DNA from: a virus
Reading direction: 5' to 3' (one strand)
Length of the DNA stretch: 64,000 nucleotides
Virus record (IMG/VR): IMGVR_UViG_3300004097_000003
Location: 1 to 64,000 of that record
Below, in pieces: positions 36,987 through 46,681 of the stretch. Under the pieces are notes generated by a model, which saw nothing but the letters and a program-made list of their open reading frames with translations, did no database searches and was not told the DNA's origin. Position numbers and translations under genes: made by a program. Within the stretch, counting starts at the first letter, position 1. Every line of letters begins with the position of its first letter.

Positions 36987-39374
36987 ATGGCTACTACCAA
37001 CTTTGCACCTCTGCTTACAGTGGGTGATGAATACGACTTGTCACCTTTTAGTGGCAGAAACATGGTAATACATGCCCAACGCAATAACACAGGATATACG
37101 TATACATTCAGCATTGACATACTGACTGGTTTTGATCAAGATCGTTACTACGGTCTTATTGTACCTTCGGGACATGGAGAGATACCTCAATCCAATCCTA
37201 ATCAGTTGTTTAAAATCACAGCCGATGCTAAGCTTGTACCTCTTAACTATAGTGATGGTCTTGCAGCACAGATTAGCTACCTTACAGGTGATGATGCAGG
37301 AACTCCAGATATCAATGTACATTGGGGATCAGTAGCCCAGCTTACGGTTATCTCAAGTACTGCAAATGAGGGAACTGAGGCGCTACTTAGAATATACAGG
37401 GATGGTGATACTTCGGGTGCGGTTGATATTAATATTGGTTTTATTCCGGGGACCGCGGACTTAGATGATGTACAGTCTATACCTCCATCTGTTACTATGC
37501 AGTCGGGCTTCTCGTTTGTGGATGTACCTATTACTATTAAGACTGACCTTGATTACGAAGGGGACCAGTCATTTTTATTAAGTGCCCAAATAGCAAATGC
37601 GCCTAATGGGGAGGAATGGACAGGTAGTAACTACAGGCAGTTGGTTATTGTAGATACAACTCCTGAATTTCCTGTAGATGTACCCGGTTGTATGGACGTT
37701 ACCGCTAACAACTATAACGATGAGGCTACGATCGACAATGGCAGTTGTACCTATGACCCTGTAGTTGTACCAGGCTGTACTGACCCTCTAGCCAACAACT
37801 ATGATCCACTGGCTACTTCGAACAACGGCAGCTGTACATACGACCCAGTGGTGGTATACGGATGTACTGACCCTTCGGCAAGCAACTATAACCCACTAGC
37901 TACAGATAATGACAATTCCTGTGTCTATCCGCCTCCTGTAGTGGACTGTCTAGTCGTAGGAGACTTACTGGAAGTAGAACATTGGTTTAAAGTTTGGTTT
38001 ATAGAGCCTGTTGACGGAGAACAGCTACACGACCAAGATTTAATTCAGTATAAGTGGAGCGGTGACTGGGTAACTGACCCTCGTATAGACCTATTCGATT
38101 ACTCGGAGAAAAATCGTGTAGCGATGTTCAAATTCACCAACACTATGTCTTCATCTGATAGTGACGTAGATGTAGACTACGAGGTAACAGCTTGGGCTAA
38201 AGATTTAAGGTTCATTACGTTAGATGTTACTGACGAAGATAGTGCCAATGTAAGCTTCTCTATGCCTTGTGTTATTGCAGGTAATACCCCAAGCTTTAGC
38301 GTAGGCGACATTACAGTTACGGAACCTAGTAGCGGTACCCTAAAAGCATCTGTTTATATAACGGCAAGCGAAGCCGTAACGGGTGGATCTATTACAATCG
38401 ATTACTGTTCGAGTGATATAACCGCTACGTCATCTAGTGCCTCTGTAGATGGAGACAGAGATTACGAGCCTGCCTGCGGTACGGTTACTTTTGAAGTAGG
38501 TGAAAGCTCTAAACAAATAGATGTAACTATAAATACTGATAATCTGTACGAACCTTCCGAGACATTAAAGATGACCATATCTAATGTCAGTCGGGGCAGT
38601 ATATCAGACTCGGTAGGTACTATAGAGATACAAGAATGGATTGTTCCTACAGTATCAGTTACTCTGGCGTCACAGGGAGCTACGAAAGAATTGTTTGTGG
38701 GTCGCGATACTTCCGGATCGACGGATGCGGTTGAGGTGACAGTAAACGGAAATGTCGAATCAAGACGTTTCTTGATGGAACAGGTCCTCAAGGACTATGA
38801 CATAGCTATATGTGATGAACCCGTTGAGACTGGTCACGGTAATGACGGATGTTCAGACAATTCTAATCCCCTGTCCCACTATAAAGGTGTTGCGGGTGCT
38901 ACTAGTAATTTGACTGTCAACTATATAAATAGCATACAACCTCTTCTTGATTCAGGTACTCAGGAGATTAGTATCCTAGTAATGAATGATAGCTCCGATG
39001 CAATATCCCATGATAACTCTGTATGGGATAACGAGTGGGCTTGGCTAGGAGCTTTAGGTATCCCTGTTACTCTGACCTTCATACGCGTAATAGGGCAGAC
39101 TCATATAGATAACGGTACAGGTAACTATGAATTGGCTCGCATCTGGTTTGAAGAAATCGTTGCTGCTGCACCAGGTAATGTAACGGCTTACTTTAAATCC
39201 TATAGCTCCTACACAACAGGCGCAGCCAGTGACCTAAATGATATACTAAGCAGTACAGTCAATAATGACTATGCGGCAACATGTAACGCCCGACCCGATG
39301 ACGTTATAATAGTAACAGCACCGGACGAAGACTCAGCCTTATCCTTAGCACAGGGAGCCATAACATGTCCTTAG
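36987..39374 (+). CDS. Adhesin with GCTDP Cys repeats, Calx-beta and VWA-like region
   Basis: 795-residue protein with several recognisable parts. Residues about 233-315 hold three tandem repeats of the GC(T/M)D(P/V)xAxNY...NGSCxY type, which is found in extracellular proteins of marine bacteria and is probably disulfide-linked. Residues about 430-545 are a Calx-beta-like domain (TVTEPSSGTLKASVYIT, TVTFEVGESSKQIDVTI). The end (about 560-780) has a DTSGS near its start and EISILVMNDSSD strand later, which may be a von Willebrand A-like fold with a MIDAS site; this is tentative. Likely surface adhesin. Confidence 0.7.
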   Translation: MATTNFAPLLTVGDEYDLSPFSGRNMVIHAQRNNTGYTYTFSIDILTGFDQDRYYGLIVPSGHGEIPQSNPNQLFKITADAKLVPLNYSDGLAAQISYLTGDDAGTPDINVHWGSVAQLTVISSTANEGTEALLRIYRDGDTSGAVDINIGFIPGTADLDDVQSIPPSVTMQSGFSFVDVPITIKTDLDYEGDQSFLLSAQIANAPNGEEWTGSNYRQLVIVDTTPEFPVDVPGCMDVTANNYNDEATIDNGSCTYDPVVVPGCTDPLANNYDPLATSNNGSCTYDPVVVYGCTDPSASNYNPLATDNDNSCVYPPPVVDCLVVGDLLEVEHWFKVWFIEPVDGEQLHDQDLIQYKWSGDWVTDPRIDLFDYSEKNRVAMFKFTNTMSSSDSDVDVDYEVTAWAKDLRFITLDVTDEDSANVSFSMPCVIAGNTPSFSVGDITVTEPSSGTLKASVYITASEAVTGGSITIDYCSSDITATSSSASVDGDRDYEPACGTVTFEVGESSKQIDVTINTDNLYEPSETLKMTISNVSRGSISDSVGTIEIQEWIVPTVSVTLASQGATKELFVGRDTSGSTDAVEVTVNGNVESRRFLMEQVLKDYDIAICDEPVETGHGNDGCSDNSNPLSHYKGVAGATSNLTVNYINSIQPLLDSGTQEISILVMNDSSDAISHDNSVWDNEWAWLGALGIPVTLTFIRVIGQTHIDNGTGNYELARIWFEEIVAAAPGNVTAYFKSYSSYTTGAASDLNDILSSTVNNDYAATCNARPDDVIIVTAPDEDSALSLAQGAITCP

Positions 39375-40036
39375 AAGTTCCTGTATTTGTACAGAACGTA
39401 CCCATTAGGCCTTTGCAGCGTAAAGTACAGTGGTACGAGTTTACGCCGTCAAAAGTAAATGGTTTCTTCGACTTCGTACTATCACAAGGGCGTAAGCCTA
39501 TAGGCCGTATCGATATATTCCTAGGAACTAAGTTAATTCAATCGACCAGTCCTACAGATGCACCTGAATTTGATATACAGACCTGGAAGAACTTTAATGC
39601 CAGTAAGTTTGCGATGGAGCCTAGAGGCGCTATTGAGTTTAGTAATATAGATAAATTCTTTATAAATAAAGATGATGTTATTTACGTCAGGATAGAGGCA
39701 GAATTACCGGCAGCCTTTAGATTTTCACTTAATAGATGCCATATCCTGGATTTAAGTGAGTCTATCGGCCTCGTTGTAGATGTATGTAATAGTACTAGAT
39801 TAATTGTCGATCAAGGCCGCCAACCTTGTAATTTCAGAATAGACTTTGGTAAGATACTTAGTACGGATTTTACTCTATCGGAGCATACCAGTAAGATACT
39901 GTCGGTGCCTATTAGCGCAGACGCTTCGGTTGAGTGGTCTTATGTACCAGGCCGCGATATTAGAATTCGAAGTATAGAACTTTCTACCATAGTACCCTAT
40001 AAAACTAATATTCGAATAGTGAGGAGTAATGGCTAA
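39365..40036 (+). CDS. Structural protein with beta-sandwich domain, 223 aa
   Basis: Not recognised. N-terminal half (WYEFTPSKVNGFFDFVLSQGRKPIGRIDIFLGTKLIQS) resembles the beta-sandwich repeats of the 885-residue protein at 31812; the second half is also beta-rich (VDVCNSTRLIVDQGRQP). Overlaps its neighbours by about 8-10 bases, so coupled translation. Confidence 0.72.
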   Translation: MSLEVPVFVQNVPIRPLQRKVQWYEFTPSKVNGFFDFVLSQGRKPIGRIDIFLGTKLIQSTSPTDAPEFDIQTWKNFNASKFAMEPRGAIEFSNIDKFFINKDDVIYVRIEAELPAAFRFSLNRCHILDLSESIGLVVDVCNSTRLIVDQGRQPCNFRIDFGKILSTDFTLSEHTSKILSVPISADASVEWSYVPGRDIRIRSIELSTIVPYKTNIRIVRSNG

Positions 40037-40244
40037 CTCAATCTTATTAAGAGCTAGGGATTCAGATGGGAGTTGGATTGAAAACTTCCATCTAGGTGCT
40101 TGGTTGATGCGCAATGAAGATAATACCGCTTGGGTACCAATGACAACTGCAAATACTAGAATCGCTAATCCTGATTATGATCCAAATGATTTAGATTCAA
40201 TTATGTGGTTGGTTCCCGGCGACCCAAGACAAACTGGAGATTAG
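40029..40244 (+). CDS. Small protein, 71 aa
   Basis: Not recognised. Aromatic and Asn/Asp-rich (WIENFHLGAWLMRN, NPDYDPNDLD); possibly a fibre cap or attachment piece. Overlaps the upstream gene by 8 bases with a GAGGAG ribosome site, and is followed after one base by the next collagen-like gene. Confidence 0.7.
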   Translation: MANSILLRARDSDGSWIENFHLGAWLMRNEDNTAWVPMTTANTRIANPDYDPNDLDSIMWLVPGDPRQTGD

Positions 40245-40245
40245 T

Positions 40246-41007
40246 ATGTTAACTAAACCGAAGATTAGTATGATAGCTCCAAGTCAGAACTCTGCTGATA
40301 ATGATGTAGTGAAGACGGCTGGAGGTAAGTTAAAGTCGGAGCAGAATGTAGTACCTATAGGGGACGCCGCAGTTAAGAGTGGCCGATATGATACTACGAC
40401 AGGCACTTTGATGATAACGTTAGGTGATGACAGTACTTTAGTCGTGGAGGGTTTTCCTACTGACCAGAGTATAGGAACTGGCCCTAAAGGTGATAGAGGT
40501 GCTGTAGGAAAAGGAGGCCGTCCTGGCAAGAACGGCAAAGATGGATTAGATGGCCCTCAAGGATGTCCAGGGTCTAAAGGAGATAAAGGTGAAATCGGTC
40601 CTACAGGGCCAGAAGGCCCTATGGGTATAACGGGTGAGCAAGGTATTCAAGGTATTCAGGGCCAGCAAGGTGACAGGGGACCTAAAGGAGAACCTGGGCA
40701 AGAACCTATTTACGTATACAGTGAAGCAGGTAGTGAAGAACGAACAGTACAATATGGCCGTGTCATGCTGTGGGGTCACTATCAGTCGGACGGTAGCGTT
40801 AACACTGCTGATGTTAGGTATCCTCAGGCTACAACTAGACTTACACAAACTGTAGTAGCCTTCTTCGCTAATCCTCAATCCGTTCAAGCTCAAAACTATG
40901 AGATTGAAGCGCAGACGAAAGAAGGGTTTGCTCTACGCGTACCATCATCATTTGCCTTACCCCTTGATGACGATTGGGACTTCCAATGGATAGCACTAGG
41001 AGATTAA
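40246..41007 (+). CDS. Collagen-like tail fibre protein with C-terminal domain
   Basis: Fifth member of the collagen-like family, located 8 kb downstream of the others. Starts MLTKPK, shares the N-terminal module (TLMITLGDDSTLVVEGFPT..IGTGPKG) and has about 25 Gly-X-Y triplets, including GCP. The 85-residue end (IYVYSEAGSEERTVQYGRVMLWGHYQ...) is a beta domain not seen in the others. Followed directly by the fibre-assembly-like gene. Confidence 0.82.
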   Translation: MLTKPKISMIAPSQNSADNDVVKTAGGKLKSEQNVVPIGDAAVKSGRYDTTTGTLMITLGDDSTLVVEGFPTDQSIGTGPKGDRGAVGKGGRPGKNGKDGLDGPQGCPGSKGDKGEIGPTGPEGPMGITGEQGIQGIQGQQGDRGPKGEPGQEPIYVYSEAGSEERTVQYGRVMLWGHYQSDGSVNTADVRYPQATTRLTQTVVAFFANPQSVQAQNYEIEAQTKEGFALRVPSSFALPLDDDWDFQWIALGD

Positions 41008-41008
41008 T

Positions 41009-41503
41009 ATGTTTTATGCTTCGTATGACGTAAATAAAAAGGGCGATAACATAAAAGGATTCTATCCTTTAACTCACCCTGAGATACCTAAACAGTGTAT
41101 ACAAATCACAGAAGCCCAGCGTGATAAAGTAATACGGTACCCAAACCATTTTCGTGTTGAATCCGGTAGGTTAATACAGATTAAAGACACGAGGCAGGAG
41201 CTACAGAGACGGAGATTAAGTAATATCCGTAAAGAAGCTAATGCTAAGAACAAGTCGCCTATAATAGTAGGGAATCTAAAGTATTTTGTAGATTCCACGT
41301 TCTTAGGCAATCTTAATCTTAATTTAAGTGTATGCTCAAATTTAAAAGGTCATGTATGTTCTCTATGGGCTGTCAATAGTTCAGGTGATTGGGAATTTAT
41401 AGTACATGATAAACAGATGCTAATTGATGTGGCTGTTGCTTTCAACTCTAGGCGAGAATCTATATCTAGAGAATTGTACGGTCAATCACCTAGTGATACT
41501 TAA
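41009..41503 (+). CDS. Tail fibre assembly-like protein, DUF4376-like end
   Basis: The N-terminus (FYASYDVNKKGDNIKGFYPLTHPEIPKQCIQIT) matches phage fibre assembly-type proteins with the 'yDxxtGxIkGFY...IP...I.It' pattern. The rest (QRRRLSNIRKEANAK...KYFVDSTFLGNLNLN...LWAVNSSGDWEFIVHDKQMLIDVAVAF) has the DUF4376 layout seen at the end of such proteins. Likely a chaperone for the preceding collagen-like fibre; 164 aa. An AATATG-type start follows the preceding stop. Confidence 0.7.
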   Translation: MFYASYDVNKKGDNIKGFYPLTHPEIPKQCIQITEAQRDKVIRYPNHFRVESGRLIQIKDTRQELQRRRLSNIRKEANAKNKSPIIVGNLKYFVDSTFLGNLNLNLSVCSNLKGHVCSLWAVNSSGDWEFIVHDKQMLIDVAVAFNSRRESISRELYGQSPSDT

Positions 41504-41526
41504 ATCAAACTAAACGGAAATTAACG

Positions 41527-42387
41527 ATGGATGAAAAATTAGTTACATTCGTTGATCGTTGTCTAAGCATTGCTGCTGAAAGAGAATTGGCTTACGACAA
41601 GCCAATTATCATAGTAGTAAAGGCTCCAACGACAGGTGAAACTACTCGCATAGTAATAGCCCATAGTGAACCTCATGGTTTAGTGTTACCTTTAAACGTT
41701 ACATGGGTAGTATCGGATTCAGACGACCTCGCATATAAGAAAGTATTCAAGCGTTCTTCAAAATCTACTGAGGTACCTTTTGAAAATACCTGGAGTGAAC
41801 TCACTACGTACGAAGAGGTGTTTACTCCTTTTCAGTACTACGCAGATGAAGATCTTCCAGAAGTAGACTACATTGTAGGTGAAGTAGCAGACCATCTAGA
41901 TAAGACCAGTGACGACGATGTACACGGAAGTACGTCCTATACCAACGGAAGAATTTCCGTCTTACAGGGTTCTTTCGGAGCTGTTTACCAGAATCTGAAC
42001 CAACGTATCGTGTACAATGATCAAAGGATTAGAGAACTGGAGAGTGTAAGCTCTGAAGGTTTATCTGAAACCATATTAGCCCTTGAGTTAGGTGGTTTAG
42101 AAAGAGACGCAATACTAACTGACCTTACTGATCGTATAGTGGATATAGAGAATGGAAGTTCAGGAGGCGGGTCCACTGGATACAACAGCTATACGAAAAT
42201 AGTATCAGATGCGGATACGTCTTGGGTTATAGACCATAACTTTGGCACCAAAGGCCTTATATGTCAAATATATGATGAAGACTTTAATCCTGTACTGCCT
42301 TCAAGTATGCAGGCAATCAGCGATAATCGTTTGATAGTACTATTTGACGTGGACCAAGCAGGTCGGGCTGTTTTAATCAGTACATAG
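41527..42387 (+). CDS. Structural protein ending in repeated tip module
   Basis: 286-residue protein. N-terminal half is beta-rich (TLFTPFQYYADED...), a helical middle (NLNQRIVYNDQRIRELESV, LERDAILTDLTDRI) may be a coiled coil, and a Gly/Ser linker leads to a C-terminal 50-residue module (TSWVIDHNFGTKGLICQIYDEDFNPVLP...DVDQAGRAVLI) shared with three other proteins here. Likely a tail-tip or fibre distal part. Confidence 0.74.
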   Translation: MDEKLVTFVDRCLSIAAERELAYDKPIIIVVKAPTTGETTRIVIAHSEPHGLVLPLNVTWVVSDSDDLAYKKVFKRSSKSTEVPFENTWSELTTYEEVFTPFQYYADEDLPEVDYIVGEVADHLDKTSDDDVHGSTSYTNGRISVLQGSFGAVYQNLNQRIVYNDQRIRELESVSSEGLSETILALELGGLERDAILTDLTDRIVDIENGSSGGGSTGYNSYTKIVSDADTSWVIDHNFGTKGLICQIYDEDFNPVLPSSMQAISDNRLIVLFDVDQAGRAVLIST

Positions 42388-42397
42388 GTTGTACATC

Positions 42398-43336
42398 ATG
42401 ATAAGACTCAAGACCCGGATCCTCGTTGCACTTATTTTTATGCTGTTTAGTAAATCAATATGGTCGTCATATACTCTCTTCCATAAAGATGAATTTACAA
42501 TGGCCGTAGTTAGATCCCCTGTCGGTTCTTATTACGGTAATCCATATATAAGATATATTGCCGAACACCTAGATCAAGTAGGTGTCCATGTTATATATAT
42601 CAAACCTACTATCACGAAAACACGCATACCCTCTAACTATCAAATAAACTTGATTGCAGGTAAGATACTAAAAACATCTCCTAAACAAGTACTAGCTAGT
42701 GACTCCCTAATAAAAAGGTTGAAGGAAGCATTGCCCTTTAAATGGCACAGTAGACTAAGACCTTTCTCTTTTGTAGATCTAGGATCGTCATATATTGAGC
42801 AGTATTCCATGAAGTTAAGGAATTTCATAGAATCCTCAAATTTTTCGTATGACCGAATCTATATACTACATGATCAGACCCCTTTCAGCACTGAAAGGGC
42901 TTTGAGCATAAGAGGTAACCTCATAAAAGCTAAATTCCCAATCTCCAAAATAACATTAGTAACCATTAAGAACTTCCATAGTATAGGTGCGGAACTTAGG
43001 AAGATTTCACATAAGCCTCCTTCTATTATAATCAATAGCATCTTTGTTATAAATGACCTGGAGGTTAATAAGTTGAGGTATAGTGATGACGCTAAACAGT
43101 CAATATTAGATAACAACAGAAAGCATTTAGATATAGGTTTCTGGGTAGCCCGTGATAACGAGGCTTTAATCATAGAACCTAACCCGAAAGATTTCTACGA
43201 CTATTTAATTCTAGGTAAAGAGATTTCACCTGTGCGAGTTAATCTTTACGTCAATAAGAAAAGAATGAATAAACTAAAAATGCAACACATGTATATCAAT
43301 GGCATGGGTGATTTAGATGGATTACTAGACAGATGA
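42398..43336 (+). CDS. Predicted periplasmic protein with signal peptide, 312 aa
   Basis: A clear N-terminal signal: Lys/Arg start (MIRLKTR), hydrophobic ILVALIFMLFSKSIW and likely cleavage after SS. The mature part has an alpha/beta pattern with YDRIYILHDQ and ISKITLVTIKNFHSIG strands, compatible with a periplasmic-binding-type fold, but I do not recognise a family. It is an envelope protein sitting between tail-fibre genes; a function in superinfection exclusion or envelope modification is inference. Start at 42398 follows AGG; the upstream TTG is weaker. Confidence 0.7.
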   Translation: MIRLKTRILVALIFMLFSKSIWSSYTLFHKDEFTMAVVRSPVGSYYGNPYIRYIAEHLDQVGVHVIYIKPTITKTRIPSNYQINLIAGKILKTSPKQVLASDSLIKRLKEALPFKWHSRLRPFSFVDLGSSYIEQYSMKLRNFIESSNFSYDRIYILHDQTPFSTERALSIRGNLIKAKFPISKITLVTIKNFHSIGAELRKISHKPPSIIINSIFVINDLEVNKLRYSDDAKQSILDNNRKHLDIGFWVARDNEALIIEPNPKDFYDYLILGKEISPVRVNLYVNKKRMNKLKMQHMYINGMGDLDGLLDR

Positions 43337-43647
43337 CTACGAGAAAGAAATTTAAACTACTACTCATTCTAGTAATTGCAGTTGTAGGGATAACAACAAT
43401 AAGTCATTTCTCCGTATCAAGTGGAATACAAAAAGAGCGTGAGAAGATTAGAGAGGACATTGTCTGTATATCCGCTATATGCTTAGATACAGGAATAGGT
43501 AATGAATGTTTTACCTTACCTTCGACAATAAGTAAAATATCGATTGTGGAAGATTTGAACGTCTTCGGAGCAAAGAGATTAATTATAGAGCCTGGCGATA
43601 GTAGCTGCGGTGTAATAAGGAATGGTGGTACTAATGGAGTTCCTTGA
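43333..43647 (+). CDS. Small membrane-anchored protein, 104 aa
   Basis: Starts inside the previous gene's end (4-base overlap). One transmembrane segment (KLLLILVIAVVGITTI, about residues 8-23), then a short charged stretch and four cysteines in the last 70 residues, probably in the periplasm with two disulfides. Function unknown. Confidence 0.72.
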   Translation: MTTRKKFKLLLILVIAVVGITTISHFSVSSGIQKEREKIREDIVCISAICLDTGIGNECFTLPSTISKISIVEDLNVFGAKRLIIEPGDSSCGVIRNGGTNGVP

Positions 43648-44182
43648 TTTACTCCTCAACAGCCCTGTAGCCGTGATAGTACTTACAGTAATACTTTGCT
43701 GTTTTACTGCTTATGGTTATTTATCAGTACTTCCGATGATGGAACGTAATGATATGTTGAACAAGAGGAATAAAGAGCTTGAAGACAAGCTCTTAACACA
43801 AGGCGGAGTAATAACTACGTTACTTCCGCAGTTGGAATCCTTTATAGGTACAGACTTCAAGGACACCTTACGAGGAGTCAGTGATAGTCTATTGCTTCTT
43901 CAGGAGTCAGTTAACCAATTGAAGGCTTCGGCTAGAGATACTAGTAACCTATACAGTAAGTTCGATGCTTTAAAAGATAAGATTGACCGTATAGATTCCG
44001 TTATAAACAAACACCCAAATAACCTTGAGTCTGAAATGGCTGAACTTAAAAGGTCAGTAAGCGATATACATAGTGAGTGCGTCGGGCTATTGAGACGTTA
44101 CGATAGTATCGCAGGGGCGCTTATTCAAAATAACACTGGCCGAATGGACGGTCAGCCGGTGCACTTGGAAGGCCTAAGATGA
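43634..44182 (+). CDS. Membrane-anchored coiled-coil protein
   Basis: Hydrophobic N-terminal segment (about residues 9-32, NSPVAVIVLTVILCCFTAYGYLSVL) followed by about 130 residues with heptad-like patterning (KELEDKLLTQG, LKDKIDRIDSVINKH, LKRSVSDIHSE). Overlaps the previous gene by 14 bases. ATG 43634 has GGTGG 5 bases upstream; ATG 43622 is possible but crowded. Role unknown; perhaps a scaffold in the inner membrane. Confidence 0.72.
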   Translation: MEFLDLLLNSPVAVIVLTVILCCFTAYGYLSVLPMMERNDMLNKRNKELEDKLLTQGGVITTLLPQLESFIGTDFKDTLRGVSDSLLLLQESVNQLKASARDTSNLYSKFDALKDKIDRIDSVINKHPNNLESEMAELKRSVSDIHSECVGLLRRYDSIAGALIQNNTGRMDGQPVHLEGLR

Positions 44183-44937
44183 TATTCATTAAAAACAACA
44201 TAAATTTCAGGCAAGTTAGTGCATTGGCGCAATCTAACTTCCTACGAAGTAAAAGTTTCATGCTAAATGAAGTGTTGAAGTCAGAAAAACACGTATTCAG
44301 CAGTACCTCAAAAGAGATACTGCTGCAAACCTACAAGGTGTGGACGGATTTACTCATAGTGACAGAAGACTTCTTCGTAAGTAATAGTAAATCCGTCTGT
44401 GACGCAGAGGCTTTGGATTTTCTCAACTCCGAAGCTAAGAAACGTGTTGAAGTATTACGTAAACATTTCGTGTCTAAACCGGAGTGGTTTGATCAAGAGT
44501 TTATAAACGTATGGCTTGAGATACAGGATTCGCGTAAGGTACAACTTAAGCAAACTCTGTCCCACACGGCATTAAATGAATCAGCTACTTCGGCATATAA
44601 CAGTATGACGTTGCACCTTATATCATTTATGAACCACGTATTATTTACATTACATGAAATAGACTACCTCTTGTACTTCAACGATAGAGAGGATTTTCTA
44701 CCTTTTGTGTACATTGACACGGTAGATGTTAATTTTAATATAGCTACTGGTAATTGCTATTCCTCTACGAGGATTGACATATACCGAGCTTTGAATCTAC
44801 TTAATACGGAAACCATAGAAATTAAAAATGGTTTCCGTAAAGAGCAACTGGAAGATGATAGTAAATTCGCTAAAGCGTATAAAGCTATAACTTCCGAAAT
44901 TGAATCACGTGGCATAACGATAGGTTGTATTACGTAG
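44179..44937 (+). CDS. Hypothetical protein, 252 aa
   Basis: Not recognised. Helical protein with a central 'SFMNHVLFTLHEIDYLLYF' hydrophobic helix and a charged N-terminal half. Its start overlaps the previous stop by 4 bases (ATGA), so it is part of the same small envelope cluster (42398-44937). Confidence 0.72.
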   Translation: MIFIKNNINFRQVSALAQSNFLRSKSFMLNEVLKSEKHVFSSTSKEILLQTYKVWTDLLIVTEDFFVSNSKSVCDAEALDFLNSEAKKRVEVLRKHFVSKPEWFDQEFINVWLEIQDSRKVQLKQTLSHTALNESATSAYNSMTLHLISFMNHVLFTLHEIDYLLYFNDREDFLPFVYIDTVDVNFNIATGNCYSSTRIDIYRALNLLNTETIEIKNGFRKEQLEDDSKFAKAYKAITSEIESRGITIGCIT

Positions 44938-44973
44938 ATATTTAAAACTAAACCTTAATTGGAGAATTCTTTT

Positions 44974-46656
44974 ATGAATTTATTAGGTAATTTGGCATTA
45001 ACCGGTGGCGGTGTCATCAAGAAGCTTCGCCCAGAAAACTTAGCAGCAGATCCAGTATCTCCTTTAGTGAGCCAAATATGGTTTAATACAGTAGACCTGG
45101 CATTAAAATACTTTGACGGCACTGAGGTACACCAAATCGCCCAAGGTGGTGATTTAGACGAATACTTACGCCGTGACGGTTCCTTACAAATGGGTGCCGA
45201 TTTAGAATTATCAAGTGTAGATCAAACGGCTTCTACGGATTTATCGGCCGTATCTAAAGGTCATTTAAACACGGAGCTTGATAAGAAAGAATTAGTTCTT
45301 ACAGGTGCCGCTACTACTATAGCACATGACGATCTAGATGCTGACCTAGCACTTGTCTCTGATGCTGCAGGTAAAGTAAGTGCCTCGGCTACTACTTCCG
45401 CACAAGTAGGCTACTTATCTACTTTGACTTCTGACGTCCAGGTTCAGCTAGATAGTAAAGAAGACGCTCTTGGGTATACTCCGTTAGATAAAGCTGGAGA
45501 TGCAATGTCAGGCCAGTTGGCTATGAATACAAATGCTATTGTAGGCTTACCTGCAGCGGTTGACGCAACTTCACCTGTACGTCTTGCGGAATTTGACGGC
45601 TTTATAGCTGGGTTTAATTGGCAAGAAGATGTCATTGCAATTCAAACCGATGCTTTGACCGATCCAGGAGCCGCTCCTGAGGAAGGCGCTCGTTACGTAA
45701 TCTCAGATGCAGCTAACCTACATGCCAACTTCGGTACTATTGCAGATGTAGAAAACAATGACATCGTAGAGTTCGATGGTACTGACTTCGTAGTAACTTT
45801 TGACGCTAACGTTGTTACTGATCCAGATGGTGCAATGGTTTGGAACACAGGCGCTGCAAACAACTACCGCTTAATCTCAGATGTGTGGACTCCTTTCTAC
45901 GGCCTAGATAATCTAATCGCCGGTACTGGTCTTATTAAATCAGGCCAAACGTTTGATGTGAACTTAGGTGCAGGTATCGGCGAAACACCTTTTGACGAAG
46001 TAGGTATTGACTACGCACCTAATGGTGGTCTTTGGACTCAGGTAGCAGGCGTTGAGTCCACCGACTCTGCGTCTACTTTAGCAATCAAGCTTAATGGTTC
46101 TTCGTTAAAAACTACCGTACTAGGTCTTGAAATCAACGCTGACGGCATCGACGAAACAATGCTAGTTAGTTCTGCTTTAGGTAACGGATTACAAGGCGGT
46201 TCGGGTGTTACTCTTAACGTTAAAGGCGATACGGGTATTACCGTTTCAGAAACTGGTGTTGCTTTCGATGAAACTTATGGCGATGAACGTTACGCTACTC
46301 TATCCGGTGCTACATTCACTGGTATTATTAAAGGTGTTACGCCAGTCGATGATGAAGACTTATCTACTAAAGGTTATATTGACACGGCTGATGCCTTAAT
46401 CAATGAAGCCATTACGGCACTAAGTACTAAAGTAGGAGGTGGTCACTTTGTATATGAAGAAGTTACTACTCCAGCTTCTAGCCACGTTGTAGTTCACAAT
46501 TTTGCCAACAAGTATGTTGACGTTACGGTTGTGGATACTTCGGATGAAGTTATCCTACCTGATAGCATATCTTATACTGATGATAACACTGTGACTGTTG
46601 GCTTCACTAGCCCAATCCTTTGTAGAGTCATTATAACAGGTGCTAACAAGTCGTAG
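44974..46656 (+). CDS. Tail fibre protein with tip module, 560 aa
   Basis: A tail-fibre protein. Start ATG 44974 follows GGAG by 9 bases; an upstream TTG is unnecessary. N-terminus MNLLGNLALTGGGVIKKLRPENLAADP..WFNTVD resembles phage neck/tail-fibre proteins that attach via an N-terminal helix. Middle: Gln/Asp-rich segments and the AMSGQLAMNTNAIVGLPAA beta-helix-like repeat found in fibres. Last 55 residues (SSHVVVHNFANKYVDVTVVDTSDEVILPDSISY...) are the shared tip module. A terminator (46682-46704) follows. Confidence 0.8.
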   Translation: MNLLGNLALTGGGVIKKLRPENLAADPVSPLVSQIWFNTVDLALKYFDGTEVHQIAQGGDLDEYLRRDGSLQMGADLELSSVDQTASTDLSAVSKGHLNTELDKKELVLTGAATTIAHDDLDADLALVSDAAGKVSASATTSAQVGYLSTLTSDVQVQLDSKEDALGYTPLDKAGDAMSGQLAMNTNAIVGLPAAVDATSPVRLAEFDGFIAGFNWQEDVIAIQTDALTDPGAAPEEGARYVISDAANLHANFGTIADVENNDIVEFDGTDFVVTFDANVVTDPDGAMVWNTGAANNYRLISDVWTPFYGLDNLIAGTGLIKSGQTFDVNLGAGIGETPFDEVGIDYAPNGGLWTQVAGVESTDSASTLAIKLNGSSLKTTVLGLEINADGIDETMLVSSALGNGLQGGSGVTLNVKGDTGITVSETGVAFDETYGDERYATLSGATFTGIIKGVTPVDDEDLSTKGYIDTADALINEAITALSTKVGGGHFVYEEVTTPASSHVVVHNFANKYVDVTVVDTSDEVILPDSISYTDDNTVTVGFTSPILCRVIITGANKS

Positions 46657-46681
46657 TATGATACGCTTAGTTAGTTGAATT

